From NCBI RefSeq assembly GCF_001611795.1, contig NZ_CP015098.1:310001-374000 (forward strand): a stretch of DNA of 64,000 nt, given 5' to 3'. Source of the stretch: Streptomyces qaidamensis. Lineage in GTDB: Bacteria > Actinomycetota > Actinomycetes > Streptomycetales > Streptomycetaceae. The position numbers and the translations under genes were made by a program. The notes under the pieces are model-generated. The model saw nothing but the letters and a program-made list of their open reading frames with translations. It was not told the origin of the DNA and ran no database searches. Positions 15,658 to 25,192 of the stretch are shown piece after piece (position 1 is the first letter of the stretch; the number at the start of each line of letters is the position of its first letter).

Positions 15658-16965
15658 ATGATGCCTCCGGTGAACCCGAGAAATGACACCTCTGCCCGGC
15701 CCCGACCGCGCTGGGGAGTCTTCAGCCGACCGGATTTCCGCCTGCTCTGGGTGGGCGAAACCGTGAGTGGCCTGGGCAACAGCGTCACCGTGGTGGCCTT
15801 GCCGTTGATCGCGGTCGTCGGGCTGGGAGCCGGCTCCACCGCCGTCGGCTTGCTCACGGCGGCGGTGTGGCTGCCGTGGCTGCTCGTGGGTCTCCCGGTG
15901 GGGGCATGGGTGGACCGGAGCCGCAAACGACCACTGATGATCGCGTGCGACCTGGCAGCCGCCGCGGCCCTGCTGAGCGTCCCGGCGGCGGCGTGGCTCG
16001 ACGCGCTGACCTTTCGGCACCTGGTCGTCGTCGCGTTGGTCTGCGGCACGGCGGCGGTGTGTTTCAACACCGCCTACCACTCGTACATCCGCATCGCGCT
16101 CGACGGCCGCGACCTCCTGGAGGGCAACGCCAAGTTGCAGGGCAGCGCGGCCGCCACCCAGATCGCCGGACCCGGGGTGGCAGGACTCCTCGCCCAGGCA
16201 CTCGGCGCGGTCACCGCGCTCGTGGCCGACGCCGTGACGTTCCTGGTCTCCGCTGTCTGCCTGCAGCGGATCGGCGCCGTCGAGCCGGATCGTGCCCCCT
16301 GCGCGGAACGCGCCTCGCTGCGGCGGCAGATCATGGCAGGGCTCCGCTTCGTGGGCCGGGACCCGTACCTGCGGCCGATGGTCACGTGGGGCGCTGCGAT
16401 CAACATGGCGCTGATGGGCTATCAGGCGGTCCAGGTCGTGTTCCTGGTCCGCACCGTCGGGCTGAACCCGGGCACGGTCGGGCTGCTGCTCACCAGCGGC
16501 AGCGCCGGCGGCGTCGTCGGTGCGCTGGTGGCCACCCGGCTCAGCCGGCGGTTCGGCACGGGGCGGGGGCTGCTTCTCCTGCAGCTCACCACCTCGCCGT
16601 TCGTGCTACTGCTGCCGATGACGACGGCGGGGCCGGGGCTGCTGCTGTTCGCTACGGGATCCTTCCTCGTGGGGGTCGGCATCTCCGTGGCCAACATCGT
16701 GGTCGGCACCTTCCGGCAGATCTATTGCCCACCGCACCTGCTCGGCCGGGTCGTGGCGACCGCCATGGTGATCAACCACAGCACCATCCCACTCGGTTCC
16801 CTGCTGGGCGGCGTGCTCGGCGATGCCGTCGGGTACCGGCCGGCCATGTGGATCATGACCGGTGTCGTCGCGCCCTGCTGGCTCATCCTCGCCATGAGCC
16901 CGATGCGCCGCATGCGTGATCTTCCGCAGGCCCGGACGCCGGAACAGGCGCACGCCAAGGGCTGA
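15658..16965 (+). CDS. MFS transporter, EntS-like (MFS_3) drug/siderophore exporter family
   Basis: About 435 residues with twelve predicted membrane helices. The N-terminus FSRPDFRLLWVGETVSGLGN and the motif GAWVDRSRKRPLM are typical of MFS_3 exporters such as EntS and macrolide pumps. The start is uncertain: ATG 15658, ATG 15661 or GTG 15670 are all in frame and none has a strong RBS. It lies just outside the Zur-controlled block on the plus strand, so it could export the modified peptide, but no Zur box is seen in front of it. Confidence 0.85.
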   Translation: MMPPVNPRNDTSARPRPRWGVFSRPDFRLLWVGETVSGLGNSVTVVALPLIAVVGLGAGSTAVGLLTAAVWLPWLLVGLPVGAWVDRSRKRPLMIACDLAAAAALLSVPAAAWLDALTFRHLVVVALVCGTAAVCFNTAYHSYIRIALDGRDLLEGNAKLQGSAAATQIAGPGVAGLLAQALGAVTALVADAVTFLVSAVCLQRIGAVEPDRAPCAERASLRRQIMAGLRFVGRDPYLRPMVTWGAAINMALMGYQAVQVVFLVRTVGLNPGTVGLLLTSGSAGGVVGALVATRLSRRFGTGRGLLLLQLTTSPFVLLLPMTTAGPGLLLFATGSFLVGVGISVANIVVGTFRQIYCPPHLLGRVVATAMVINHSTIPLGSLLGGVLGDAVGYRPAMWIMTGVVAPCWLILAMSPMRRMRDLPQARTPEQAHAKG

Positions 16966-17069
16966 TGCCGTGGTGCGGAGCTCCTGCGCACGAGGCTCCT
17001 GTGCAGGAATCCGATGGTCCGTTCGCAGCCCACCGCACATCCCAAGTACCCCCGGGCGGCCTCGCGGCC

Positions 17070-17702
17070 TCAGTCACCGAGCGCGAGAGCCAGCCCCTTC
17101 CGCAGGTCCTTTGGCTCGCGGTAGTGCAGACCCGTCATGCCCAGCGCGACGGCGGCCTCGATGTTCTCCAGCCGGTCGTCGACGAAGAGGCATCGCTCGA
17201 TGGGGGTCTCCGCTCGCTCGGCGGCGATTTCGTAGATCTCGCGGTCGGGCTTGGCCACTCCGACCCGGGCGCTGCTGACGACATGGTGTGCGAGGCCGGA
17301 CAGTCCCAGGGATTCGAGGTCGCTCTCCAACTCCAGGGTCGCGTTGGTCACCAGGACGAGCGGCAGGTGTTCCCGTATCCGGCGAAGCATCGTGACCACC
17401 TCGTCGTCAGCCCAGAAAGGCGCCTCGGCCAGCGCTGTTCCCAGCTCACGGGCCTGAGGCTCCGAAACCTCACCGACGAGACCGCGCACGATGGTCTCGA
17501 CCCACTCCTCCTTGCCGATCTTCCCGAGGAGCAGCGGCAGGTCCGTCTCCGGCGCATAGGCGACCCTCGTGGTGGTCCCCTCGGCCAGTCCGGCCAGCTG
17601 TTCCAGTCTCGCCAGTCGCGTCAGGTCGTAGAACCGGATCACGTTGTCGAGGTCGCACAGCACCGCGTCGAACGGCCTGTCGGAGGTGTTGATCAGCGTC
17701 AT
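17070..17702 (-). CDS. HAD-superfamily hydrolase
   Basis: 210 residues with all four HAD motifs: LCDLDNVI (motif I, with the second Asp of DxD as general acid), VTNAT (II), VAKPDREIYE (III Lys) and FVDDR (IV). The helical cap between motifs I and II (about 25-105) makes it a C1-type enzyme, resembling phosphoglycolate phosphatase or haloacid dehalogenase relatives. The conserved Asp-x-Asp favours a phosphatase. Substrate is unknown. It is codirectional with the NmrA-like gene upstream, separated by 40 bp. Confidence 0.85.
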   Translation of the reverse strand: MTLINTSDRPFDAVLCDLDNVIRFYDLTRLARLEQLAGLAEGTTTRVAYAPETDLPLLLGKIGKEEWVETIVRGLVGEVSEPQARELGTALAEAPFWADDEVVTMLRRIREHLPLVLVTNATLELESDLESLGLSGLAHHVVSSARVGVAKPDREIYEIAAERAETPIERCLFVDDRLENIEAAVALGMTGLHYREPKDLRKGLALALGD

Positions 17703-17742
17703 GGCCCCTGAATAGCACGGGGACTGTCACCAGTCGGCCGGC

Positions 17743-18576
17743 TCAGCGGAACCTGTGGGCGTTCTCCGCAGCCCACTGCCGGAACGGCCTGGCGGGGGAA
17801 CCGGTGACCCGCGAGACCGTGTCGCGCACTGCCAGCAGTTCGTCGTTGACGTCTCCGCCCGTGACATCGAGCACCGCGTCCGCGGCCTCCTCCCCGAAGA
17901 CCGCGGCCATTCGGCCACGAGCCTCCTGCCGGCTGATCTCGATGAACGGGACTTCCCGCCCGAGCACTGCCGCGATGGCCTCGACCTGCTGCCGGGCGGT
18001 CACCGGCTCCGGACCCGTCAGGGCGTACGTCCGCCCCCGGTGGCCCGGTTCGGTCAGCGCGGCCCGCGCCACCGACGCGATATCCGCGGGGTGGATCGTG
18101 GGCAGTCCGGTGTCCGCGTACGGCGCACGGACCGCCACTCGGTCGCGGATCGGCCCGGCCCACATCAAGGCGTTCGAGGCGAACTGCGTCGGCCGCAGGA
18201 CCGTCCAGTTCATGCCGCTGTCCTCGAGCATCCGCTCGACCGCCAGGTTCTCACCGGCGGGGCGCAGGTGGAGATGGGTCTGGACGGTGATGGACGACAC
18301 CAGCACCACGTGCTCCACACCCGCCCGCCGGGCCGCCGCGAGGATGTCCGCGTCCGGGCCCGTACGCGACAGGAGGAACAGCGAGCGCACCCCGCCCAGA
18401 GCGGGCTTCAACGTCTCCGCCACCGCGAAGTCCCCCTCCACCGCCTCGACTTCCTCGGGGAACGCCGCCCGTGAAGCGTCACGCGTGAACGCTCTCACCG
18501 GCCCCGCACCGCATGCGAGCAACTCCCTCAGCAGCGCACTGCCGACATGTCCGGTGGCTCCGGTCACGAGGATCAT
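17743..18576 (-). CDS. NmrA-like NAD(P)-binding reductase
   Basis: 277 residues with the Rossmann motif GATGHVG at the N-terminus, TRDAS after beta-2, and LSRTGPDADILAAARRAGVEHVVLVSS, typical of atypical short-chain dehydrogenases of the NmrA/NAD(P)H azoreductase-like group. The catalytic Tyr-Lys pair of classical SDRs is not evident. It could be a redox sensor or a quinone/azo reductase. A sigma-70-like promoter lies 41-69 bp upstream. Confidence 0.82.
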   Translation of the reverse strand: MILVTGATGHVGSALLRELLACGAGPVRAFTRDASRAAFPEEVEAVEGDFAVAETLKPALGGVRSLFLLSRTGPDADILAAARRAGVEHVVLVSSITVQTHLHLRPAGENLAVERMLEDSGMNWTVLRPTQFASNALMWAGPIRDRVAVRAPYADTGLPTIHPADIASVARAALTEPGHRGRTYALTGPEPVTARQQVEAIAAVLGREVPFIEISRQEARGRMAAVFGEEAADAVLDVTGGDVNDELLAVRDTVSRVTGSPARPFRQWAAENAHRFR

Positions 18577-18616
18577 GAGCGCGTTCTCCCGCCGTCAGAG
18601 ATCAACTTCGGGACAC

Positions 18617-18645
18617 GCTAGAAGCTCGACCGGACTTCAGGTCAA
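18617..18645 (-). promoter_or_regulatory. Sigma-70-like promoter for the NmrA-like gene
   Basis: On the minus strand TTGACC (18645-18640), 17-bp spacer, TCTAGC (18622-18617). The start would be near 18610, about 34 nt before the ATG. The spacer length is normal. Confidence 0.45.
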
Positions 18646-18832
18646 GGAGGAGCGTCCCGGAGGGGTCCCGGCTCACGGCAGCTCATTCGGGCCCCAACCT
18701 GCCCAAGGCCCACATAGATTGACCGAGAAGAGCCGAAGAACGGTGTCGTCGGATGCCGAGGACCTGTTCTCCGCTCCGGCTGATGGGTGACAGCGCGCCG
18801 ACGGGGCGTGCGGGACGGGGAGGACACCCGAG

Positions 18833-18982
18833 ATGAAGTGCGTCGCGATGATCTACGGCAACCAGGCTGAGTGGGACTCCTTCCCGGCCGAGGCGTGGCC
18901 GGAGGCGATCGCCGAGCAGGAGATGTTCCTCGATCCGGTGTCGCTGTGGCCGGTGCTGCACGAGTCCGCGGCGGACATGTGA
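18833..18982 (+). pseudogene. YciI-family protein with internal deletion
   Basis: Only 49 codons remain, against the usual 100-120. The N-terminus (MKCVAMIYGNQAEW) and the end (VLHESAADM) both look like the two termini of actinobacterial YciI/YCII proteins that precede ECF sigma genes. The middle, with the conserved His-Asp pair, is missing without loss of frame. The stop overlaps the next start (GTGA), so the original operon junction is intact. It cannot be a working YciI domain. Confidence 0.65.
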
Positions 18983-19524
18983 GCACCTCGCACCACGAAA
19001 CCCCCGAGGACCTGCCGCGCGAGTTGGCGCCGCAGGTCCTCGGCGTGCTCGTCCGCCGGTACGGCGCCTTCGACGCGTGTGAGGACGCCGTCCGGGAGGA
19101 GCTGCCGGCCGCCGCCCTGCGGTGGCCCGACGCCGGAGTACCGGAGAGCCCGCGAAGCCGGCTGGTGACCGTCGCCTCCCGCAAGATGGTCGACCAGGTG
19201 CGCAGCGAGGCGGCGCGTCGCCGCCGTGAGGACGCCCTGGCGCTGGCCACTGCGCAGTCCGCTCCGCCGGCGCACTCCGCCGACGCCGTGCCCGCCTCGG
19301 ACGGGGACGACTCCCTGGCTCTGCTGTTTCTGTGCTGCCACCCCTCGCTGTCCGCTCCGAGCCGGATCGCGCTGACCCTGCGTGCGGTGGGCGGCCTGAC
19401 CACCGGACTCGGCCGGCACCAAGCCGCCGCGCATGCCTGTCGCGAGGCCGCCGCCCGCACCACCAGCGCCTTCGAGCGCCGCCACCTCACCCACCACGCC
19501 CACCGTCTGGAGAACCCGGCATGA
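18979..19524 (+). pseudogene. ECF sigma factor (SigJ/DUF6596 group) with internal deletion
   Basis: 181 codons from GTG 18979. Residues 1-130 match sigma region 2 and the following linker of the large ECF group (AFDACEDAVREELPAAAL, SRKMVDQVRSEAARRRRED, LLFLCCHPSL). After LTLRAVGGLTT, where region 4 should begin, the protein jumps to a C-terminal segment (RHQAAAHACREAAARTTSAF) that normally lies about 200 residues later. Region 4 and the DUF6596 domain are lost, so promoter recognition is impossible. Frame and the downstream ATGA overlap are kept. Confidence 0.65.
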
Positions 19525-20348
19525 CCTGGACCGAGCGCACCGTGGTACGCGAGGGGGTCCGCATCTCCTGCCGCGACTGGAGCGGGTCGGGGCCCCCGGT
19601 CGTGCTGCTGCACGGGCTGGCCGGCCACGCGGGCGAATGGGACACCCTCGCCAGGGACCTCAGCCCCCGCTACCGGATCGTCGCCGTCGACCAGCGCGGG
19701 CACGGCGCGAGCGAACGCCGGCCGCGCGATGTCTCGCGCGCCGCGTACGTCGCCGACGCCGTCGCCGTCATCGGACAACTCGGCATGCACCGGCCGGTGC
19801 TGGCAGGTCAGTCACTGGGCGGGCACACCGCCCTGCTCACCGCATCGGCGCACCCCGGCCTGCTGCGCGGGCTCGTCCTCGTCGAGGCGGGCCCGGGCCG
19901 CGCCGAGCCGAACGTCCCGGCCGAGATCGGCGCGATGCTCGACGCGTGGCCGACGCCGTTCCCCTCGCGCCGCGCCGCCGTGGAGTTCTTCGGGGGCGGT
20001 GCGGTCGGCGAAGGCTGGGCGGGCGGACTGGAGGAGCGCGACGGGGGCTGGTGGCCGCGCTTCGACCGTGACGTGATGGTCGAAGCGCTGGCCGAGAACG
20101 CCCGGCGTTCCTTCTGGGACGAGTGGGCGGGCATCACCTGCCCGACGCTGGTGGTCCTGGGCCAGTCCGGCATCGTCCCCGTGCACGAGTCGGAGGCCAT
20201 GCTTCAACGGCGCCCGGAGACAGTGGCCTTGAGCGTCCCCGAGGCTGGGCACGACGTACACCTGGAGCGCCCCGAGGTCCTGCATCAGGTGTTCCGGGAG
20301 TTCCTCGAACAGGTCGGCGACGAGCGGCGGTTACGGCCGCAGGCGTAG
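19521..20348 (+). CDS. Alpha/beta hydrolase
   Basis: 275 residues. Oxyanion loop LLHGLAGHAGEW, nucleophile elbow GQSLGG, and catalytic His in AGHDVHLERP near the C-terminus. The usual acid Asp after strand 6 is not obvious; that segment reads VVLGQSGIVPVHESE, so the acid may be elsewhere. The ATG overlaps the stop of the decayed sigma gene, so translation may depend on that broken gene. Esterase, lactonase or haloperoxidase-like activity is possible. Confidence 0.85.
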   Translation: MTWTERTVVREGVRISCRDWSGSGPPVVLLHGLAGHAGEWDTLARDLSPRYRIVAVDQRGHGASERRPRDVSRAAYVADAVAVIGQLGMHRPVLAGQSLGGHTALLTASAHPGLLRGLVLVEAGPGRAEPNVPAEIGAMLDAWPTPFPSRRAAVEFFGGGAVGEGWAGGLEERDGGWWPRFDRDVMVEALAENARRSFWDEWAGITCPTLVVLGQSGIVPVHESEAMLQRRPETVALSVPEAGHDVHLERPEVLHQVFREFLEQVGDERRLRPQA

Positions 20349-20391
20349 GCCGGTCCCCGGTTGCTGATCCTCCCGGAACGGCCGGTGTGCG

Positions 20392-20880
20392 TCACCCGTG
20401 AGCCCCCGGGAAGAAGTCGGCGCCCTGGACGTACGCCATCGCCTCGGTCCACTTCGGGTCGCCGAGGCGGCGTTCCATCTCCGCCGGGCTGACGTCCTCC
20501 ACTCGCGTCTGGAGCCACCACAGGTTGCCCAGCGGGTCGCGTACCCGCCCGATTCGGTCGCCGAAGAAGAGATGCGTCACTTCGGTCACCGAGGCGCCGC
20601 CGGCCGCGACGGCCCTGCGGTGCGCGGCGTCGGCGTCCTCGACGTAGAGGCGCAGGAAGGCGGGCGTCGGCGGCCAGTCCGGCGGTGCGTCGAAGGGCAT
20701 GACGACCGAGTCGCCGATCCGCACCTCCGCGTGTCCGATCCGGCCGTCCTCCCCGACGACCCGCGCGATCTCCTCCGCGCCGAACGCCTCCTTCAGATAG
20801 TCGATCAGCCCGGCCGTGTCGCGCGAGATGATCCAGGGCGTGACGGTGTGGTAGCCGTCCGGGATCGGTTGTACGGTCAT
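20392..20880 (-). CDS. VOC/glyoxalase-family protein (PhnB-like)
   Basis: 162 residues. The start TVTPWIISRDTAGLIDYLKEAFGAEE and FGDRIGRVRDPLGNLWWL are typical of the PhnB/YdcI branch of the vicinal-oxygen-chelate superfamily, with paired beta-alpha-beta-beta-beta modules. A C-terminal 30-residue extension (PAEMERRLGDPKWTEAMAY) is common in this branch. Function is unknown; such proteins often bind small aromatic compounds or confer resistance. Confidence 0.85.
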   Translation of the reverse strand: MTVQPIPDGYHTVTPWIISRDTAGLIDYLKEAFGAEEIARVVGEDGRIGHAEVRIGDSVVMPFDAPPDWPPTPAFLRLYVEDADAAHRRAVAAGGASVTEVTHLFFGDRIGRVRDPLGNLWWLQTRVEDVSPAEMERRLGDPKWTEAMAYVQGADFFPGAHG

Positions 20881-21006
20881 CCGCTTTCCTCCCGAGTGTG
20901 TGCCGCTCCGGCGAGTTCCTTCCGAAGCTACGGGGGCTGTAGGTCAGATCCTGCCCCAGAGGCCCCGAAGGGACGACGTGCGGAGCACGGACGCAGCGGT
21001 GGTGCC

Positions 21007-23433
21007 TCAGTCGGCGGGAAGTGTCTGCTCCGCCCAGATGATCTTGCCGTTGGGTATCTGACGGGTGCCCCAGCCCTGCGTGAGCTGGGCAACGAGCAGC
21101 AGCCCGCGTCCGCCTTCGTCGAAGGTCCGGGCCCGGCGCAGGTGGGGTGCTGTCGTGCTGCCGTCGGAGACTTCGCAGATGAGGGTGCGGTCGTAGATCA
21201 GCCTGAGCTCGACGGGAGGGCGGCCGTACCGGATGGCGTTGGTCACCAGTTCGCTGACGACCAGCTCGGTGACGAACGCGGCCTCGTCCAGGCCCCACTC
21301 GGACAGTTGCCGGCAGGCGGCTTTGCGCATCTCGGCGACCGCGGCGGGGTCCGGCGACACCGGCCAGGTCGTCACGTGGGACGCGTCGAGGGCTCGCGTC
21401 CTCGCCACGAGGAGCGCCACGTCGTCGGAGGGGCGGTCCGCGAGGAGGGTGCTCAGCAGGTCGTCACACGTGGCCTCCAGATCCTGTGCCGGCCGCCCCA
21501 GCACCTCGCGCATGGCGGCGATTCCCTCGTCGATGTCACGACCGCGGTTCTCCACGAGCCCGTCCGTGTACAGGACGAGAAGGCTGCCCTCGGCGAGCTC
21601 CAGCTCGGTCGATTCGAAGGGCAGGCCGCCCAGGCCGAGAGGTGGCCCTGCCGGGACGTCGAGGAACTCGACGGTGCCGTCGGGCCTCACCAGAGCGGGC
21701 ACGGGGTGGCCGGCCCGCGCGACGGTGCAGTGCCGGGAGACGGGGTCGTAGACGGCGTACAGACAGGTGGCGCCGATGTCGCCGTCGAGCGGCGCCGTGG
21801 TGTCTCCCCCGCCGGCCAGGCGGTTGACCTGGTCGTCGAGGTGGGTCAGCAACTCGTCGGGAGGCAGGTCGACATCCGCCAGTGTGCGAACGGCGGTGCG
21901 CAGCCGCCCCATGGTCGCCGAGGCCTGGATGCCGTGGCCCACGACGTCGCCGACGACCAGGGCGACCCGGGCGCCGGAGAGCGGTACGACGTCGAACCAG
22001 TCACCGCCCACACCGGCCCGGGCGCTGGCGGGCAGATAGCGGGAGGCGACGTCCAGGGCCGCCTGCTCGGGGAGTTGTCGTGGCAGCAGGCTGTTCTGCA
22101 GGGTGAGGGAGGTGTCACGCTCGCGGGTGTAGCGCCGGGCGTTGTCGATGCAGACGGCGGCGCGGGCGGTGATCTCCTGGCCCAGCAGCAGGTCGTCCTG
22201 CTCGAAGCGCTGGGGCCGCCGATGGCGGGAGAAGGTGGCCACTCCCAGGGTGAGACCACGTGCGCGCATGGGTACCGCCAGGACCGAGTGGAATCCGAAC
22301 TGCCGCATGCGGGCGGCCCGTTGCGGGGCTGTCCGGTCCAGATCCGCCAGTGCGGCGGGGGTGATGTGCTCGATGACCGGCCGCCCTTCCGCCAGACAGC
22401 GTGCCGCTGTGGAACGCTCCGGGTAGTTCGCCACCGTCCCGTGCGGCACCACGGCTTCGGGGCAGCCCTCCAGTACCGACTGGGAGGCGACCCGGCGCAT
22501 CATCACCGGACCGTGCGGAGGGCCCTGCGGCGGGTCCTCGCCCCCCTCGATCGACGGCAGGAGATCGACCGTGACGAAGTCCGCGAACCGGGGGACGGCC
22601 ACGTCGGCGAGTTCCTGAGCGGTACGGGGCAGGTCCAGAGTGCTGCCGATCCGCAGGCTTGCGTCGTCGACCAGGACCAGCCGCTGCCGTGCGAGGTACT
22701 GCTCCGTCACGTCGTGCGCCGACAGCAGGACGCCTTCAAGTCGCCCGCCGGAGTCGCGCACGGGTACCAGGGAGACCGACCACACGCTCTCCCGCTCATG
22801 TCCGGCGAGGTGCAGCGCGGCTCCGAGCTCCTGAGGACGACCGGTCCGCAGCACGGTGCGCATGCCCTCCTCGGTCCGCTCGCTCTCCGGGTCGAGGACG
22901 ATCTCCGTCACCCGGAGACCGCGCATCTCCGCCTCGGACAAACCCATCACACGTTCCATGTCCCCGTTCGCCCAGCGCAACCGCAGTCCGGTGTCGTACA
23001 GGGCCATGCTGTAGGGAGCCTGCGCGAAGCTGCGTCGCAGGAACGCGTCGTCCTGCGGCGTCGCTTCCGGCGGGGTCGCCGGGGAGACCAGGAGCCAGTC
23101 GTCGTCTCCGGCGCTCTCCCGGCGGTGGGCCAGCAGTCCGACCGTGAGCCGGTGGCCGTCCCGGTGCAGCAGTGTGGCCGTCCCGCTCCACCTTCGCTGG
23201 CCGGTCAGCGCGTCCGGTACGTGAGGGTGAGCGGCGTCCGCGAGCAGCCGTGCCCCGCTCTTGCCGATCACTTCCGGGGCCCGGTATCCGAGCAGTCTCC
23301 GGGCCCCTTCGTTCCACGCGGTCACGACACCGTGACCATCGACGACGGCCCTGGCCGTGGCCGCCTCGTCGACCCGTTCCCGCGGCCCGTCGCCCGACGG
23401 GCCCCCGTCCCGCGCGGACGCGGATCCGATCAT
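21007..23433 (-). CDS. PAS-GAF-SpoIIE phosphatase with HATPase domain
   Basis: 808 residues from ATG 23433 (GAGG just upstream; an in-frame ATG at 23532 would add 33 residues). Order: PAS about 20-130 (VVTAWNEGARRLLGY), second PAS 135-265, GAF 275-430, PP2C/SpoIIE 450-660 with metal motifs GGDWFDV, VVGDVVGHG and LYTDGLVE, and an anti-sigma-type HATPase 680-800 (ELVVSELVTNAIRYG). Such proteins combine phosphatase and kinase arms to control anti-anti-sigma factors in stress and development. No partner sigma or STAS gene is adjacent. Confidence 0.92.
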   Translation of the reverse strand: MIGSASARDGGPSGDGPRERVDEAATARAVVDGHGVVTAWNEGARRLLGYRAPEVIGKSGARLLADAAHPHVPDALTGQRRWSGTATLLHRDGHRLTVGLLAHRRESAGDDDWLLVSPATPPEATPQDDAFLRRSFAQAPYSMALYDTGLRLRWANGDMERVMGLSEAEMRGLRVTEIVLDPESERTEEGMRTVLRTGRPQELGAALHLAGHERESVWSVSLVPVRDSGGRLEGVLLSAHDVTEQYLARQRLVLVDDASLRIGSTLDLPRTAQELADVAVPRFADFVTVDLLPSIEGGEDPPQGPPHGPVMMRRVASQSVLEGCPEAVVPHGTVANYPERSTAARCLAEGRPVIEHITPAALADLDRTAPQRAARMRQFGFHSVLAVPMRARGLTLGVATFSRHRRPQRFEQDDLLLGQEITARAAVCIDNARRYTRERDTSLTLQNSLLPRQLPEQAALDVASRYLPASARAGVGGDWFDVVPLSGARVALVVGDVVGHGIQASATMGRLRTAVRTLADVDLPPDELLTHLDDQVNRLAGGGDTTAPLDGDIGATCLYAVYDPVSRHCTVARAGHPVPALVRPDGTVEFLDVPAGPPLGLGGLPFESTELELAEGSLLVLYTDGLVENRGRDIDEGIAAMREVLGRPAQDLEATCDDLLSTLLADRPSDDVALLVARTRALDASHVTTWPVSPDPAAVAEMRKAACRQLSEWGLDEAAFVTELVVSELVTNAIRYGRPPVELRLIYDRTLICEVSDGSTTAPHLRRARTFDEGGRGLLLVAQLTQGWGTRQIPNGKIIWAEQTLPAD

Positions 23434-23644
23434 GACCTCATCCCGCCTCACTCCCGTCTGGGGCCGTCTGCCGGGGAGCGCCCTGAACCCGAGGTGCGCC
23501 GCACCTTCACTTTTTACGACACTAGACATCAAGCGTGACAGATGTACGCGAACAGCTCCTCATGACAGGATGACGGGCCTCGTGGCAGGCCGACCGCCCT
23601 CACGGCAGGGCGGCGGCACCGGCCCCGGACGGAGGGTGGCACCC

Positions 23645-25105
23645 ATGGCTGTCATCGGCGAGAGGTGGCCGGACCGGGCCGAGTGGGCCGGAAAGATCTT
23701 CAGCTCGGGCTGGCGCGAGTCCGAGGGCGGCACCCGTCAGGTGATCGAACCGGCCACCGGGGACACGCTGGCCGACGTCGGCATCGCATCGCCCGCGGAC
23801 GTCGCGCGGGCCGGCGCACGGGCCGCCGCGGCCGCCGGGGAATGGGCAGCAACCACGCCTGCTGATCGTGTCGAGGTGCTGCTGAGGGCGTCCGGCGCCT
23901 TGCGGGAGCGCAGCGACACCGTCCGCGAGTGGATCGTCCGGGAGTCGGCCGGCGTCCCCGCGAAGGGCGACTACGAGATCGCCGCCGCCCTCGCCCAGCT
24001 GACCCACGCCGTCGGACTCGCCTCGCTGCCTCGGGGCGAGGTTCTGGAGCCGCAGGCCCCCGGTGGCACGAGCCTGGCGTGGCGGGTGCCGCTCGGCGTC
24101 GTCGGTGTCGTCAATCCCTGGAACGCTCCCCTCCTCTTCGCCCTGCGCGCGCTGGCGCCCGCCCTCGCACTGGGCAACACCGTGCTGCTCAAACCCGATC
24201 CGCTCACGCCGGTGTCCGGGGGCGTCCTCGTCGCCCGGCTCTTCGAGGACGCCGGCCTGCCCGACGGGGTGCTGCACGTCCTGCCGGGCGGCGCCGAGAC
24301 CGGGCAGGCGGTCGCGGCGGACCCCCACGTCGCCATGATCGCGTTCACCGGCTCCACCGAGGCCGGACGCGCCGTGGCCCGCGTGGCGGGCGAGGGGCTG
24401 AAACGGGTCCTGCTCGAGCTCGGCGGCAAGAACTCGCTCGTGGTGCTCGAGGACGCGGACGTGGAGGCGGCCGCCTTCGCCGGAGCGGTGAGCTCCTTCG
24501 GATACCAGGGGCAGGCGTGCGTAGCCGCCGGCCGCCATCTGGTCCACACCGACCTGGTCGAGGCGTACACCGACGCGCTGGTCCGGCACGCACTGGCCAT
24601 GCGTGTGGGCGACCCCCGCGAGGAGGGTGTCGGCATCGGGCCGGTCATCAGCGTGGAGCAGGCCGGCAGGATCGAGCGCATCGTCGACGAGAGCGTGGCC
24701 GCCGGGGCACGGGTGCTCACGGGCGGCCGACGCGAGGGATTGTTCTACCCGCCCACCGTCCTGGACCGCGTCGACCGGGCCATGCCCGCGTACGCGGAGG
24801 AGATCTTCGGTCCCGTCGCCCCGGTCCTGCCCTTCCGCAGCGAGGCGGAGGCCGTCGAGATCGCCAACGACACCGCGTACGGTCTGGCGGCCGCCGTGCA
24901 CTCCGGCTCCGTGCCGAGGGCGACCGCTGTCGCCGAGCAGCTGCGCACCGGCATGGTCCACATCAACGACGTCTGTGCCAAGGACGCGGCGAACGCCCCC
25001 TTCGGAGGCATGGGCGTCTCCGGCAACGGCTCCCGCATCGGCGGCACGGCCAGCCTGGAGCAGTTCACCCAGTGGCGCTGGATGACGGCACCGGGACCGT
25101 CGTGA
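23645..25105 (+). CDS. Aldehyde dehydrogenase (benzaldehyde/vanillin dehydrogenase-like)
   Basis: 486 residues; ATG 23645 is preceded by GGAGG. NAD-binding and catalytic elements are in order: PWNAPLLFALRALAPALALG, GNTVLLKPDPLTP, FTGSTEAGR, LELGGKN (general base Glu) and GYQGQACVAAG (nucleophile Cys), then EEIFGPVAPVLPF. Substitution of the usual small-residue patterns resembles aromatic aldehyde dehydrogenases. It is divergent from the SpoIIE gene and followed by a universal stress gene. Confidence 0.9.
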   Translation: MAVIGERWPDRAEWAGKIFSSGWRESEGGTRQVIEPATGDTLADVGIASPADVARAGARAAAAAGEWAATTPADRVEVLLRASGALRERSDTVREWIVRESAGVPAKGDYEIAAALAQLTHAVGLASLPRGEVLEPQAPGGTSLAWRVPLGVVGVVNPWNAPLLFALRALAPALALGNTVLLKPDPLTPVSGGVLVARLFEDAGLPDGVLHVLPGGAETGQAVAADPHVAMIAFTGSTEAGRAVARVAGEGLKRVLLELGGKNSLVVLEDADVEAAAFAGAVSSFGYQGQACVAAGRHLVHTDLVEAYTDALVRHALAMRVGDPREEGVGIGPVISVEQAGRIERIVDESVAAGARVLTGGRREGLFYPPTVLDRVDRAMPAYAEEIFGPVAPVLPFRSEAEAVEIANDTAYGLAAAVHSGSVPRATAVAEQLRTGMVHINDVCAKDAANAPFGGMGVSGNGSRIGGTASLEQFTQWRWMTAPGPS

Positions 25106-25192
25106 CACGGGGCGCGCTCCGCCACGCGGCGTGTCCGCCGGTCGCCTGCGCGGGAGCGGCCCGGGTTCTCCCCACAAGGAAGGAGTGCCGCC

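Noticed and set aside
18617..18645. MerR-type promoter
   Set aside because: The spacer is 17 bp and the dyad is poor; MerR promoters need 19-20 bp.
20398..23538. A 1046-codon plus-strand open frame
   Set aside because: It is antisense to the VOC and SpoIIE genes, has no domain and low-complexity composition caused by GC-biased codons opposite.
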